From NCBI GenBank assembly GCA_963783145.1, contig CAWAMM010000001.1:310001-374000 (forward strand): a DNA stretch of 64,000 bases. The letters run 5' to 3'. A model generated the notes under the pieces. The model was not told where the DNA came from, ran no database searches, and saw only the letters and a program-made list of their open reading frames with translations. Below, piece after piece: positions 1 through 9,205 of the stretch. The position numbers and the translations under genes were made by a program. The stretch comes from DATGKG01 sp963783145. GTDB lineage: Bacteria > Desulfobacterota > Binatia > Binatales > Binataceae. How positions within the stretch are numbered: position 1 is the first letter of the stretch; the number at the start of each line of letters is the position of its first letter.

Positions 1-146
1 GCCAAACCGCCCATCACGCATGCTGCGGTTTCGCGCCGGGCATTTTTCGATTACTAAGGAATTCTGCGCCAGAGGCATGCGCTGGAATCTTGGTAAGTTG
101 AAATCCTTCGGTCGCTATATCCATAACCTGAGGCGAGGCGCCGTTC

Positions 147-1439
147 ATGTCCGCGCCTGACCCTGCATCATCTGCCGAACCGCAGGCCGAGGTCGTCGAG
201 GACACCAAAACCGCCGGCGGCGGCGCTTTTCGCGCCCTGCGTCATCGCAACTACCGGCTCTACTTCTTCGGGCAGCTCACCTCGCTCGCCGGCACCTGGA
301 TGCAGAGCGCGGCGCAATCGTGGCTGGTGCTCAGACTGACCAACTCCGCGATGATGCTGGGGGTGGTATCGTTCGCGCAGTTCGCGCCGATCCTGCTGGT
401 GGGATTGTTTGCCGGCGTGGTGATCGATCGCGTCGATCGGCGCCGGATGCTGATTGGGACCCAGACGCTGCTGATGCTCAGTGCTTTTATCCTCGCGGCA
501 CTGACCTTCACCGGACTGGTGCGGGTTGAGCACGTTATCCTGCTGGCCGCATTCAACGGCACCGTCGGATCCTTCGATATGCCGGGCCGGCAATCATTCG
601 TGGTCGAGATGGTGGGTTACGAGGATCTCGCGAACGCCATCGCGCTTAACTCGATGATGTTCAACGGTGCGCGGATGCTCGGCCCTGCCGCTGCGGGTCT
701 GCTGATCGCATGGCTCGGCACCGGTACCTGCTTCTTTCTAAACGGTCTCAGTTTCCTCGCCGTCATCTGGAGCCTGTGGCAGATGAACATCGTGCCTCGC
801 TCGATTGACTTGGGTGGCGCGCGAGTTCTGACTCAACTTCGCGAAGGCCTCGCCTACGTATGGCGTCATCGCGTGATCCTGTCTCAGATGGTGCTGGCGG
901 CGGTGACCAACGGGTTCGGCTATCAGTACCTGGTGTTGGTGCCAATCTTCGCGCAAAACGTGCTGCATGGCGACGCGAAGACTTATGGTTTTCTGGTCGC
1001 GATTCAGGGACTCGGGTCGGTGCTCGGCGCGGCGACCCTCGCGTCGCGCGTTACCTCGCGCGGAATTCGCAACAATCTGATCGCGGGGTTGTTCATCTCC
1101 GCGGCAGGGATCGTCACCTTCGGTCTGTCTCCGTGGCTGGGGCTATCGCTCATCGCGCAACTGGTGATCGGAGCGGGGCTGACGAACTTCCGCGCCAGCA
1201 ACAACACTTTGGTGCAGCTATTCGTATCGGATGATCTGCGCGGCCGCGTGATGAGTACCTATCAACTCGCATCGGTGGGGATGATGCCACTGGGAGCGCT
1301 GACCGTGGGATTCATGGGACATCGGCTCGGCCCGCAGCACACGGTGGTGATCTGCGGCGCGGTCACTATTCTGTCGGGGATCGTATTGGTCACGTGGCTG
1401 AAATCGGTCGGCAATTCTGAGCCTGCGCCGGTGACGTGA
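147..1439 (+). CDS. MFS exporter, EntS-like (MFS_3) family
   Basis: The 430-residue protein has about 12 hydrophobic segments and the N-terminal pattern FRALRHRNYRLYFFGQ followed by TWMQSAAQSWLV, which I recognise from the enterobactin-exporter-like branch of the major facilitator superfamily. The loop between segments 2 and 3 carries DRVDRRR, the usual MFS signature position. A cytoplasmic tail of about 25 residues precedes the first membrane segment. Members export small molecules or drugs by proton antiport; the substrate here cannot be read from sequence. The ATG start has only a weak purine-rich stretch upstream. The gene stands alone, 78 bases before the next gene on the same strand. 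Confidence 0.9.
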   Translation: MSAPDPASSAEPQAEVVEDTKTAGGGAFRALRHRNYRLYFFGQLTSLAGTWMQSAAQSWLVLRLTNSAMMLGVVSFAQFAPILLVGLFAGVVIDRVDRRRMLIGTQTLLMLSAFILAALTFTGLVRVEHVILLAAFNGTVGSFDMPGRQSFVVEMVGYEDLANAIALNSMMFNGARMLGPAAAGLLIAWLGTGTCFFLNGLSFLAVIWSLWQMNIVPRSIDLGGARVLTQLREGLAYVWRHRVILSQMVLAAVTNGFGYQYLVLVPIFAQNVLHGDAKTYGFLVAIQGLGSVLGAATLASRVTSRGIRNNLIAGLFISAAGIVTFGLSPWLGLSLIAQLVIGAGLTNFRASNNTLVQLFVSDDLRGRVMSTYQLASVGMMPLGALTVGFMGHRLGPQHTVVICGAVTILSGIVLVTWLKSVGNSEPAPVT

Positions 1440-1517
1440 GTCTCGATGTTCCATCCTGGGACTTCGTGGGACGAGGTTTGCTCGGCATGGTAGCTGCTGT
1501 TTGCATAGGGCCTCTCC

Positions 1518-2378
1518 TTGGACAGCAAGCTACAACCGCGATTTGGCGCGCCGGGTTATCATGATCGCGCTGACGCACCCGACGAAGCTCGCATAGTGCA
1601 AGCGCTGGCGAATCTGAACAGCGAACTGGCGAATACGCAACGCGAGCTGGCACGCAAGAATGCTGAACTCGACGTCGCCATCCGCGAGAAAAATCAAATG
1701 CTGGGGATGGCGGCGCACGATTTGCGTAATCCCCTTGGCGTCATCGTAGGCATGGTGGATTTGCTGGTCGAGGAGCTGGCCGATTCGCTAGGCGATGAGA
1801 ACCGCGAGCTCCTCAAACGCGTGGCTTCGTCAGCCGATTACATGCAGGGCCTCATCGACGATATGCTCGACTATTCGAAGGTCGATGCGGGCCAGCTGGA
1901 ACTCCAATTACATCCCGTCGACATCGCCGAGCTGATTCGACAAAACCTCGCCTTCAATTCGATCCTGGCGAACAAGAAGGGGAGCAAACTCCGCTTCCAG
2001 CACGAAGGCACAGCGCCTCTGCTCAATCTCGATTCGAGGCGCATCCAGCAGGTCCTCAACAATCTCATCAGCAACGCGCTGAAGTTTTCCGTCAGTGGCA
2101 GCATCGTCAGGGTAACTTTGCGATGCAGCGCCAGCGAGGTGACGATCGCGGTAGCGGATGAAGGGCAGGGTATCGCGCCGGATGAGCTGGACAAGTTGTT
2201 CAAGCCTTACTCGCGTACCCGCACCAGGAGTACCGCCAACGAGAAGAGCACCGGACTCGGCCTTGCGATTGTGGGTCGGATTGTTGAAGCGCATGGCGGT
2301 CAGATTCGGGTCGAGAGCGAGCTCGGGCGAGGCTCGACCTTCAGTGTCTTTCTACCGGTGCCGGCGGTCGAAGAATAG
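1518..2378 (+). CDS. Soluble sensor-less histidine kinase
   Basis: The 286-residue protein starts at a TTG. A predicted coiled coil (about residues 28-60) leads into a HisKA domain with H-box AAHDLRNPL (phosphoacceptor His near residue 67). An HATPase_c domain follows, with an N box (NNLISNALKF), a G1-type DEGQGI and a G2-type STGLGLAI. There is no membrane segment and no PAS, GAF or other recognisable input domain, so the signal probably arrives from a partner protein. No response regulator lies next to it. Its stop codon directly abuts the stop codon of the convergent monooxygenase-fold gene, beyond which lies a B12-binding protein that is a candidate sensory partner (inference). Confidence 0.9.
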   Translation: MDSKLQPRFGAPGYHDRADAPDEARIVQALANLNSELANTQRELARKNAELDVAIREKNQMLGMAAHDLRNPLGVIVGMVDLLVEELADSLGDENRELLKRVASSADYMQGLIDDMLDYSKVDAGQLELQLHPVDIAELIRQNLAFNSILANKKGSKLRFQHEGTAPLLNLDSRRIQQVLNNLISNALKFSVSGSIVRVTLRCSASEVTIAVADEGQGIAPDELDKLFKPYSRTRTRSTANEKSTGLGLAIVGRIVEAHGGQIRVESELGRGSTFSVFLPVPAVEE

Positions 2379-2660
2379 TCATCGCGCGATAACGTCGTAG
2401 ACCTTGAAATCGGCCCCGGCCTCTTCCCCGCCGGCATGAACCAACTTGAAGTCGCCGGATTGGAGATAGGCTTTCAGCCTGGCACGGCTCTCCCATCGCG
2501 TAATAAGAACAAAGGTTACCGGATCGTTGCCGGTCTTCAGAACCTCACAGCCGAGAAACCCCTCATGTTGATCGACCAGCCGCGGCCGGCCCGCGAAGCG
2601 CGTCTCGAGGACGCCCGCGGCTTTGAGCGGCACCGTGAAGCGCGAGATCGCAACCACCAT
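2379..2660 (-). CDS. Antibiotic biosynthesis monooxygenase (ABM) domain protein
   Basis: A short protein of about 93 residues from the ATG at 2660. An upstream in-frame extension to 2744 exists but overlaps the preceding gene. The central GFLGCEV, then VTFVLITRWESRARLKAYLQSG, follows the dimeric alpha/beta ferredoxin-like ABM fold, where a Trp and a short helix line the pocket. Family members range from quinone-forming monooxygenases to haem-degrading enzymes and many are uncharacterised, so no substrate is proposed. It begins 17 bases after the stop of the B12-binding gene and is probably co-transcribed with it. Confidence 0.75.
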   Translation of the reverse strand: MVVAISRFTVPLKAAGVLETRFAGRPRLVDQHEGFLGCEVLKTGNDPVTFVLITRWESRARLKAYLQSGDFKLVHAGGEEAGADFKVYDVIAR

Positions 2661-2677
2661 GGATTCGTGGAAGTTCA

Positions 2678-3739
2678 CTAGTTGCTCGGTCGCGTCACTA
2701 ATGCGTCCGCGATGGAGAGCGCTGATTCGGCATCCGCGGCGCATCCGTCGGCACCCATTTGCGAGGCCAGACTGCGGCTCGACTGGAACAGGTATCCACC
2801 AACGAGAATGGGGATGTTCGAGCTGTCACGGATTGCCACGATGGTGGATGCCAGCTTCACGATGTGCGCCGGCATCGTCGCGGAAAGCGCGATCAGATCG
2901 GGCTTGCGACGAGTTTCCTTGACCAGCATGACCAAATCGCGCGGTGGCAAATTCGCGCCCAGGAAGCTCGTATGCCATCCATTGAGCTCGAACAGATCGG
3001 CCACCGAACGCGCTCCCAACTCATGCTGCTCGCCCTCGACGCATGCGACCAACATCGAGCGCTTGGAGTGTGGCGAGGAGCCAAACATCCGGCGATAGAA
3101 GCCACTTAGAATCGATTGCACCGCCGCGGTGCAATAGTGTTCGTGGGCGACGCTGATGTCGTTGATCTGCCAGAGGCGCCCAATCTCGCGCATCAAGGGC
3201 GGAAAGATGCCGACATAGATTCGAGCCGGCGGCATCCCCGCCGCGATAGCGTCCTCCAAAATCACCCGCGCACGATCGGCATTCAGGCCAAGCAAGGCAT
3301 CGAGACATCGATGCGCCAGAGCATGTTCCTCGCCGGGTGTTCCAAGGAAGCTCGCGACGGCGGTCGGCATTGAATCGAGCTGTTCCAGCGATGCCTGCAG
3401 GTAAGCCTTGGCAATTGAATGGTCGTGTAACCCATCGTCACTGAGCGCCGACGCCATACAACGCAAGCTCTCGGCAATGTCTTCGGCGGCGACGCCGCGA
3501 TTGACCAGCACGATCTTCAGCCATCCGACGTAACTCAAGAACATCGCCGCATCGTCGGCATCGATAGCCGCCGACAGCGCTGACACGTTGTACCGGATGT
3601 CCTCGCGATATCTCTTCCTGCCATATTCTCCGTACCGATCGAGCAGATGCGGGCGCCGAACGTAGTCGCGCGAGAGCGTGGCTTCCGCAATGAGATCCGT
3701 GGCGGCGCGTAATCGCTCTCCTGCTTCGAAGTTCAGCAC
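2678..3739 (-). CDS. Cobalamin-binding protein with CarH-like photosensor motif, no HTH
   Basis: 353 residues. Residues 1-130 are helical and I do not recognise them; they are not a MerR helix-turn-helix. Residues 135-215 look like the four-helix B12-binding cap and residues 228-350 like the Rossmann B12-binding domain. The lower-ligand motif is E237-x-H239-x-x-G242. The cap contains W190, nine residues, then E200-H201, which is the W-x9-EH signature of the AdoCbl photoreceptors CarH/LitR. The residue after the Trp, His in Thermus CarH (H132), is Gln here. Without a DNA-binding domain it probably acts through a partner, such as the convergent soluble kinase (inference). A corrinoid methyl-carrier protein is the alternative, but the W-x9-EH pattern argues for sensing. 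Confidence 0.85.
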   Translation of the reverse strand: MLNFEAGERLRAATDLIAEATLSRDYVRRPHLLDRYGEYGRKRYREDIRYNVSALSAAIDADDAAMFLSYVGWLKIVLVNRGVAAEDIAESLRCMASALSDDGLHDHSIAKAYLQASLEQLDSMPTAVASFLGTPGEEHALAHRCLDALLGLNADRARVILEDAIAAGMPPARIYVGIFPPLMREIGRLWQINDISVAHEHYCTAAVQSILSGFYRRMFGSSPHSKRSMLVACVEGEQHELGARSVADLFELNGWHTSFLGANLPPRDLVMLVKETRRKPDLIALSATMPAHIVKLASTIVAIRDSSNIPILVGGYLFQSSRSLASQMGADGCAADAESALSIADALVTRPSN

Positions 3740-3907
3740 CCTGGCTCCTCGGTAATGCTGCGCTGAGGAATCGGATCGCTATAAGCGTTGTGGAGAATCG
3801 TGCTTGGTGCAAGTCGATTTCGCGTTACTGGTTCCCATAGCTCGAAATAGGTAAAAAGTTCTTGCCTTGAATGTCTGATAACGTGCCAGTAACGGGAGGA
3901 GATCACG

Positions 3908-4345
3908 ATGAGCTCGCAAGACAACCTGCGGCTATGGCTTGCCCATCTGGATGGCGAATTCACCAACCGGAACGAAGAGGATTCGCTGGCTACGATGGTC
4001 GAAGACGCCTCGGTCTGCCATGTCCCGACTGGCTCCGGGGGCGCCGGCAAGACGATCTTGCGGCGTTACTATCGTGACGAGTTCATCCCCTCGATTCCCG
4101 AGGATTGGAACATCACCACCATCAACCGGGCGGTGACCGATACCTGCATCGCCGAAGAAGACAAGCTCCGCTTCCATCACACCAAACAAATGGATTGGTT
4201 TCTGCCCGGCGTCCCACCCACCGGCAAGCTCATCGAAATTGATATCGTGGTTTTTATCGACTTCCGCGATGGCCTGATGGCGGCCGAACGCATCTACTGG
4301 GATCAGGCCTCGGTGCTGAGGCAAATTGGTATGCTGCCGCGATGA
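3908..4345 (+). CDS. SnoaL-like / NTF2-fold protein
   Basis: The 145-residue protein has the layout of the NTF2-like SnoaL group: an N-terminal helix, the TMVEDASVCHVPTGSGG turn, a middle segment ending in TKQMDWFLPG, and the closing strand IDIVVFIDFRDGLMAAERIYWD. In this group the conserved acidic and Trp-Asp residues line a hydrophobic cone that binds small molecules. Known members include polyketide cyclases and dehalogenase-linked isomerases. A clear GGAGGAG ribosome-binding site sits 7 bases before the ATG. It reads away from the B12-protein operon, separated by about 170 bases that could hold both promoters. Substrate unknown. Confidence 0.8.
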   Translation: MSSQDNLRLWLAHLDGEFTNRNEEDSLATMVEDASVCHVPTGSGGAGKTILRRYYRDEFIPSIPEDWNITTINRAVTDTCIAEEDKLRFHHTKQMDWFLPGVPPTGKLIEIDIVVFIDFRDGLMAAERIYWDQASVLRQIGMLPR

Positions 4346-4630
4346 TGCGGCTTGGTCGTGCACTCTTAAGATAGCGCGATTACAGTTTCGCCTGCCTTCG
4401 CAACCTGCTTCCTCAACCGCCAATCGTCTTTTTGCGGCGGTTACGACTCCCATTCAGGAAATTACTTGCGAATGGGCGATAGCTGCTGGTATTGGAGAAA
4501 CGTATCCAGCTTCTTGTTGCTTTGGCGTTCCTGAGCTGCGGTAAGCCAGTGAAAAATCCTTAAATCGATAGATACGCCAAGGGTCATTTCCGATGCCGTC
4601 GTTACCGTGGATGGAGGAGAAAGCTTAATT

Positions 4631-7600
4631 TTGTGGCTCATCAATCGCCCAAGCGCTAATCGATCGAAGACCTCGGTTCTCCTCATCGCGGTGGCCATTG
4701 TCTTGGTCTTTGCGCCGGCCTACAGCGACAACTTCACAGGCCGCCATCCGCATGACGGAGCAATGCAACGCGAGCTCTTCCGTGCCTCTCGCGAGGGTTT
4801 GCAGTACGGTCTGCCAGATCAAGCTATCCCGAAGGCCGTCGCGAAGATGCGCGCGATGGAGAATGCGTTGGCTGCCGGTTCGGCTCGAGCCGGCGTCGCC
4901 TCCAAAGGTATCAGTGTCCCGGCTGTCACCCAGGCCTGGAATTTCATTGGTCCTATACCGATCTCGGAGAAAGCTAATTTTACCGGCTCCGTGATTGGCA
5001 GTAATGTGCTGATGACGGGTCGGATGACCGCGGTCGCCGCAGACGCGCGTGGAGTGATCGTGGCAGGCGCGGCGTCAGGTGGACTGTGGGTTAGCACCAA
5101 CAATGGCGGAAGCTTCGTTTCCGTATTCGATATTCAGCCCACGGAAGCTATCGGTGCGGTGGCGCTCGACACGACTACCAATCCCAGCACCATCTACGTC
5201 GGCACCGGCGAAGGCAACAATTCGATCGATTCCCTGTATGGCGCGGGGGTCTTTAAATCTTCCGATTTGGGGCAGCACTGGACCGCGCTGTCGGCCGGTA
5301 CCTTCAATCATGCCTCATTCACATCGATGGCCATCGATACAACCACTACCCCCGGAAGTCCGCGCATCTTTGCGGGAGCCACTAGCGGGTTTAGTTCGAG
5401 CCGCGCCGACGCCGGCATTTTCGAGACCGATGCGAGCAAGGCGGGACTCTGGTTTTCACCCAACGGCGGTAACACCTGGCAACAATACCCGGAACCCACT
5501 TTCGGCGGCTGCGACGTGATCGGCGGGGGCAACACCGACGCCCCATGTCCGGCCGACGATGTGGTGATCGATCCTACCAACCCGCAAAATGTCTACGTCG
5601 CGATCGATGCCGACGCGGTTTACTATTCGCACAACGGCGGGGGGACCTTCACTCCGGCGTCCTTTCCAGGGGTGCGTTTTCTGGAGGGCCGGCAAAGTCT
5701 GGCGGTCGGCCCGCCCGCCCCCTCGACACTCGGGCCTTCGCCCGCGGTGGGCGGCGTGGTCTACGCGATGGTCGGGGCCCTGGACGGGATCGAATATGGC
5801 GGGCTGTTCAATTCCTTCGACGCGGGAGCGACCTGGGGGCCGGGTACGGTGCTGAGTGCGGCCGTCCCTGCGTTTAGTTCACAGGGGATCACTATCGATG
5901 GTACCAATTTCAACAACGTCTCTCAGTCATTCTACGATCAGGCGTTGCTGGTCTCTCCTACCGATCCGTCGACGGTGTTTTTCGGCGGAGTAGGTCTGTA
6001 TAAGTCCGCCGGCAACTATGGACATGCGTGGACTTTTCTCGCGCCTAATGGCGGTATTCACTCCGATCAGCACGCGATGGTTTGGGACCCTGCTAACAAC
6101 CAGATTCTGCTCGCGAATGACGGTGGGCTGTACATGTTCGACCCCACCCAGGCGACCCCAACTTTTACCTCACTCAATCAAAATATCAACGCCAGTCTGA
6201 TGCAGAGTGTTGGGCCTCACCCGACCAATGCGACCAAATTGATTGCCGGTTTCGAGGGCAACGGGACCCAGCTATTCAGCGGGTCGGTCTCCGGCTGGGC
6301 GGCTCCCGACAGCGAAACCGGCGATGGCGGGTTTGCTTTTTACGACCCCAACGATCCGAACTTCCTCTATCACGATTTCTCGCTCGATGAAGTCGATAGT
6401 GCGGTGATCTCGGCCTCCAGCGACGGGGGTGTCACCTGGTGCAGTGCTCCCAACGCGAGCATCCCGGCTTGCAACACTTCGGGTGTACCGCAATGGACGC
6501 CCGCCCTGCTGAGCCTGCTCAGCGTGGTCAGAGATCCGGGGCCAGTATTCTATCCCGCCATGGCAGTCGACCCCAAAGTCGCCCACCGGGTCTGGTTTGG
6601 TGGGCATTCGGTTTATGTTTCTACCAATGGGATGGCGACCTGGGCACAACAGACCGACCAGGATTTGACCTCCGACGGCACGCCCGAAGGTGGCGGGGAG
6701 TGCGGCACCCAGCAATGCGCGCTGGAAGATCTGGAGTTCGGTCCGCTTGATGGCCAGAACGGCAATCCGGCCTGGTCGCTTGCGATGAGCGATCTTGACG
6801 GGACGGTGGCCTTCGCAATCAACAACACCACGCAGGCCAACGTGCAGCTCGACAGTACTCATCCGCACGGGGCGCTCTGGTCAGACGTGACCCAGGCGCT
6901 TGATACGCTAATGATTAACACCAATCCCAATTCGTATGGCACACTATCGACCCAGGCCACGAGTATCGCGCCCGACCCGCATAACTCTAATGTTGCCTAC
7001 CTGGGATTGTCGGGTTTTACCTCGGATACATTGGTTGGACACATCTATAAGACTGTTGATTTCGGCATGACCTGGACCGAGGCAGATGGCAGTCTTCCCG
7101 ATGTGCCGGTCCTTAAACTCCTGGTCGACTCAACCGATAACGGCGGGACCTGCGGCAAGGGTTCGTGCAGTAGGAGCGTCTATGCGGGAACCGATATCGG
7201 GGTCTTTCATAGCTCGGACGGTGGCAATAGCTGGCAGCCGTTTAATTTGAATTCCATCCCTGCGGTTCCGGTTTACGACATCGAGCAAAACTCCACGGGA
7301 GTGATCTTTATCGGAACTCACGGGCGCGGCGCCTTCGTGCTCGGGGCGGCTTCGGTCACGGCGACGCCCACCGGCACTCCCACTCCGACAGCGACGGCGA
7401 CCAGCACCTCGAAAGCCACGGCGACCGCGACCTCAACGTCGAAGGGAACGGCAACACCTACCTCGACTTCGAAAGTTACACCTACGGCCACACCTACAGC
7501 TACTAGTACCTCTCCCGCGACACCTAGCGCGACACCTTCTCCAAACGGCGCGAAGATTAGCGCTCCGGCGTCCGTGAAGGTCGCTTCAGTCGGCATCAAT

Positions 7601-8176
7601 CTGTCTTCCACCAAGACCTCCTTCACGATTAAAAATGCCGCGAAGAAGGGCGCGGGAAATCTCACCGGTATGGTGACCAGCAACACCCAACCACCGGTCT
7701 TTGGCATTGCGCCGAATTCTTTCGATCTGGCGCCCGGAAAATCTCAGAAAGAACTGATCACTTTCTCACCTACTATGCTGGCCAACTCCGCGACGGCGAC
7801 GATTACCAGCAACGATTCCTTCGGCAACAATAGCCTTACCGTGACGCTGAGTGGCGCCGGTTTACCGGGCAAGTTGTCATTGCCTACGACAGTCACGCTC
7901 ACCGCCAAAGCGGGAACTACGGCGAGTAAAAACCTGACCATCAAGAATAATGGCAAAGGAACCCTGAGCGGTAGCTGGCAGTCAATCTCTACGCCGCCCT
8001 TCACGGTAACCGGCGGCAATTTCGGGCCGCTATCACCAGGAAAGAGCGCACCACCGATAGCGATAACTTTCGCTCCCACTGCCAAGGGTAGTGTGACTCC
8101 GGTTCCCTTGACGATTTCGGTGACCTCGCCAGGTGCGGTCGGCGCGACGGTTACGCTAAAAGGAACCGGCAAGTAA
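4631..8176 (+). CDS. Secreted Asp-box beta-propeller protein with Thr-rich linker and Ig-like C-terminus
   Basis: About 1181 residues from the TTG at 4631, which lies 10 bases after a strong GGAGGAGA. A GTG at 4607 would add 8 residues but leaves that site inside the gene. A signal peptide (SVLLIAVAIVLVFAPAYS) is followed by a propeller region of about 870 residues. Repeated sialidase-type Asp boxes include SPNGGNTW, SFDAGATW, SSDGGVTW, TVDFGMTW and SSDGGNSW. Next come a Thr/Ala/Pro/Ser linker of about 60 residues and two Ig-like modules resembling choice-of-anchor/ASPM-type domains (each about 100 residues). No transmembrane anchor or sortase motif is seen. Such proteins are exported glycan-binding or structural proteins; the Asp box alone does not show sialidase activity. 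No neighbour explains its role. Confidence 0.85.
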   Translation: MWLINRPSANRSKTSVLLIAVAIVLVFAPAYSDNFTGRHPHDGAMQRELFRASREGLQYGLPDQAIPKAVAKMRAMENALAAGSARAGVASKGISVPAVTQAWNFIGPIPISEKANFTGSVIGSNVLMTGRMTAVAADARGVIVAGAASGGLWVSTNNGGSFVSVFDIQPTEAIGAVALDTTTNPSTIYVGTGEGNNSIDSLYGAGVFKSSDLGQHWTALSAGTFNHASFTSMAIDTTTTPGSPRIFAGATSGFSSSRADAGIFETDASKAGLWFSPNGGNTWQQYPEPTFGGCDVIGGGNTDAPCPADDVVIDPTNPQNVYVAIDADAVYYSHNGGGTFTPASFPGVRFLEGRQSLAVGPPAPSTLGPSPAVGGVVYAMVGALDGIEYGGLFNSFDAGATWGPGTVLSAAVPAFSSQGITIDGTNFNNVSQSFYDQALLVSPTDPSTVFFGGVGLYKSAGNYGHAWTFLAPNGGIHSDQHAMVWDPANNQILLANDGGLYMFDPTQATPTFTSLNQNINASLMQSVGPHPTNATKLIAGFEGNGTQLFSGSVSGWAAPDSETGDGGFAFYDPNDPNFLYHDFSLDEVDSAVISASSDGGVTWCSAPNASIPACNTSGVPQWTPALLSLLSVVRDPGPVFYPAMAVDPKVAHRVWFGGHSVYVSTNGMATWAQQTDQDLTSDGTPEGGGECGTQQCALEDLEFGPLDGQNGNPAWSLAMSDLDGTVAFAINNTTQANVQLDSTHPHGALWSDVTQALDTLMINTNPNSYGTLSTQATSIAPDPHNSNVAYLGLSGFTSDTLVGHIYKTVDFGMTWTEADGSLPDVPVLKLLVDSTDNGGTCGKGSCSRSVYAGTDIGVFHSSDGGNSWQPFNLNSIPAVPVYDIEQNSTGVIFIGTHGRGAFVLGAASVTATPTGTPTPTATATSTSKATATATSTSKGTATPTSTSKVTPTATPTATSTSPATPSATPSPNGAKISAPASVKVASVGINLSSTKTSFTIKNAAKKGAGNLTGMVTSNTQPPVFGIAPNSFDLAPGKSQKELITFSPTMLANSATATITSNDSFGNNSLTVTLSGAGLPGKLSLPTTVTLTAKAGTTASKNLTIKNNGKGTLSGSWQSISTPPFTVTGGNFGPLSPGKSAPPIAITFAPTAKGSVTPVPLTISVTSPGAVGATVTLKGTGK
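7357..7545 (+). repeat. Low-complexity coding repeat (Thr/Ala/Pro/Ser linker)
   Basis: Imperfect short tandem units built on ACN-GCN and ACN-CCN codons encode runs such as TPTPTATATSTSK. Units of STSK recur about every 10-12 residues. This is the flexible linker between the propeller and the Ig-like modules of the surrounding gene and is a likely site of length variation by slippage. It also creates a long spurious valine-rich open frame on the other strand. Confidence 0.8.
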
Positions 8177-8208
8177 GGATGGCTTCCGTTTAGCAGCTTT
8201 CATTTGCA

Positions 8209-8673
8209 TCAATGCTGATGTGCTCTGCTTCCGAGTGGCCACACTCGTTGGATCATGGCGAACAGGAAGGCGGTGGTGAGGCCGAACAGCAGCATGCCGT
8301 TGAGGGCTTCCAATGCGCCCATCAACTGCCATTTCTCCTTAAGAAACACATCAGCGTGGCCGTATGAGGTTAACGCGCTCAGTGAATAAAGCATCGCGGA
8401 CCTTTGATCGGGCAAGGCCCCCAGCCATCTGAACGCAGCCGCCCAAATGGCGCCCTCGAATCCATGCAGGACGGTGACCAGTAAAGAAGTGGCGCCCATA
8501 ACCAACGCGAATTTAAGGATGAAGCGGCGATGCTCCACCGAACCACTCAGCCGATGGACCACCCTTTCACCGATGAACGCGAGCCCGCAGACATGAATCA
8601 CCACGGTTATCACGATCAAAGGCAGGCCCCACGCCCAGTCGCCGAGCCACGGGCCCGCATATGGTGAATTCAT
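8209..8673 (-). CDS. Ion-channel-like membrane protein (two-pore channel family)
   Basis: 154 residues with four hydrophobic segments: about residues 17-35, 52-70, 78-100 and 122-142. Between the last two lies a re-entrant-like stretch with SALTSYGHAD. It sits where the potassium-channel pore helix and selectivity filter (TVGYGD) would be, but the filter is not canonical. I recognise this arrangement from small proteobacterial proteins annotated as ion channel or two-pore-domain channel family. It likely forms an oligomeric inner-membrane channel; ion selectivity is uncertain. It converges on the propeller gene with only 32 bases between, and its upstream region (8674-8902) shows no further gene. 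Confidence 0.65.
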   Translation of the reverse strand: MNSPYAGPWLGDWAWGLPLIVITVVIHVCGLAFIGERVVHRLSGSVEHRRFILKFALVMGATSLLVTVLHGFEGAIWAAAFRWLGALPDQRSAMLYSLSALTSYGHADVFLKEKWQLMGALEALNGMLLFGLTTAFLFAMIQRVWPLGSRAHQH

Positions 8674-8902
8674 GTGTTCCTCCGCGGCCCAGTCTACAGA
8701 GCCCTGGAGGCATCAGATACCTCGCATCCGCGTCACTATGGCGAAGGGTGTAACGGTTCAGGATCGCAAACGACGACTACTTCTCGCGTGATTCATTCGT
8801 GAAATGATCGGCGAACCGATATCAGCCGGTAGGGCAATGCGCGCGGGCAAATAGTGGAGGCATCCCGCGAAACTTAGTCAGCGGGACGCCTCCGGAAGTC
8901 GC

Positions 8903-9205
8903 TTAATGGTGATGCTTCACCCATTCCCACTTGTCGTGCACTCGCCGATACTGTTCGCCATCCGAGCCTTCCCATCGCCAGTCGTTGGCATGTCCGATCC
9001 ACCGGCCCTGGTGGCCCTGGTACCACTGGTTGTCCCATTGTTCAGGATACATTCCATTATGGTGTTCCGCGAAGGCGTTGCGAGCATCGACACATTGCTT
9101 GCTGTTGTTGCCGACGCACGAGCGATCGTAAGGATGCCAGCCTTGGGCTAAGGCAACCCCGGCGCTGGCCGCGGTGAGCAGTGCAGCAAAGAGAAATATC
9201 TTCAT
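8903..9205 (-). CDS. Small secreted protein, His-rich C-terminus
   Basis: 100 residues from the ATG at 9205, chosen because GGAGG lies 7 bases upstream; an in-frame extension to 9280 lacks such a site. A signal peptide (MKIFLFAALLTAASAGVALA, cleavage after ALA) is followed by a mature part of about 80 residues rich in Trp, His, Gln and Asn, with two Cys that could pair and a terminal KHHH. The repeated GHxGRWIGH and W-R-W pattern recalls small periplasmic YXWGXW-type proteins. No function is known to me. It is probably periplasmic or extracellular, monocistronic, and transcribed away from the lipoprotein remnant upstream. Confidence 0.7.
   Translation of the reverse strand: MKIFLFAALLTAASAGVALAQGWHPYDRSCVGNNSKQCVDARNAFAEHHNGMYPEQWDNQWYQGHQGRWIGHANDWRWEGSDGEQYRRVHDKWEWVKHHH

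Noticed and set aside
7357..7545. CRISPR-like or tandem DNA repeat
   Set aside because: Units are short, imperfect and follow codon phase; this is a coding linker.
7318..7707. Valine-rich open frame on the minus strand
   Set aside because: It is the complement of the Thr/Ala/Pro repeat linker of the propeller gene; no start signal and no protein-like pattern.
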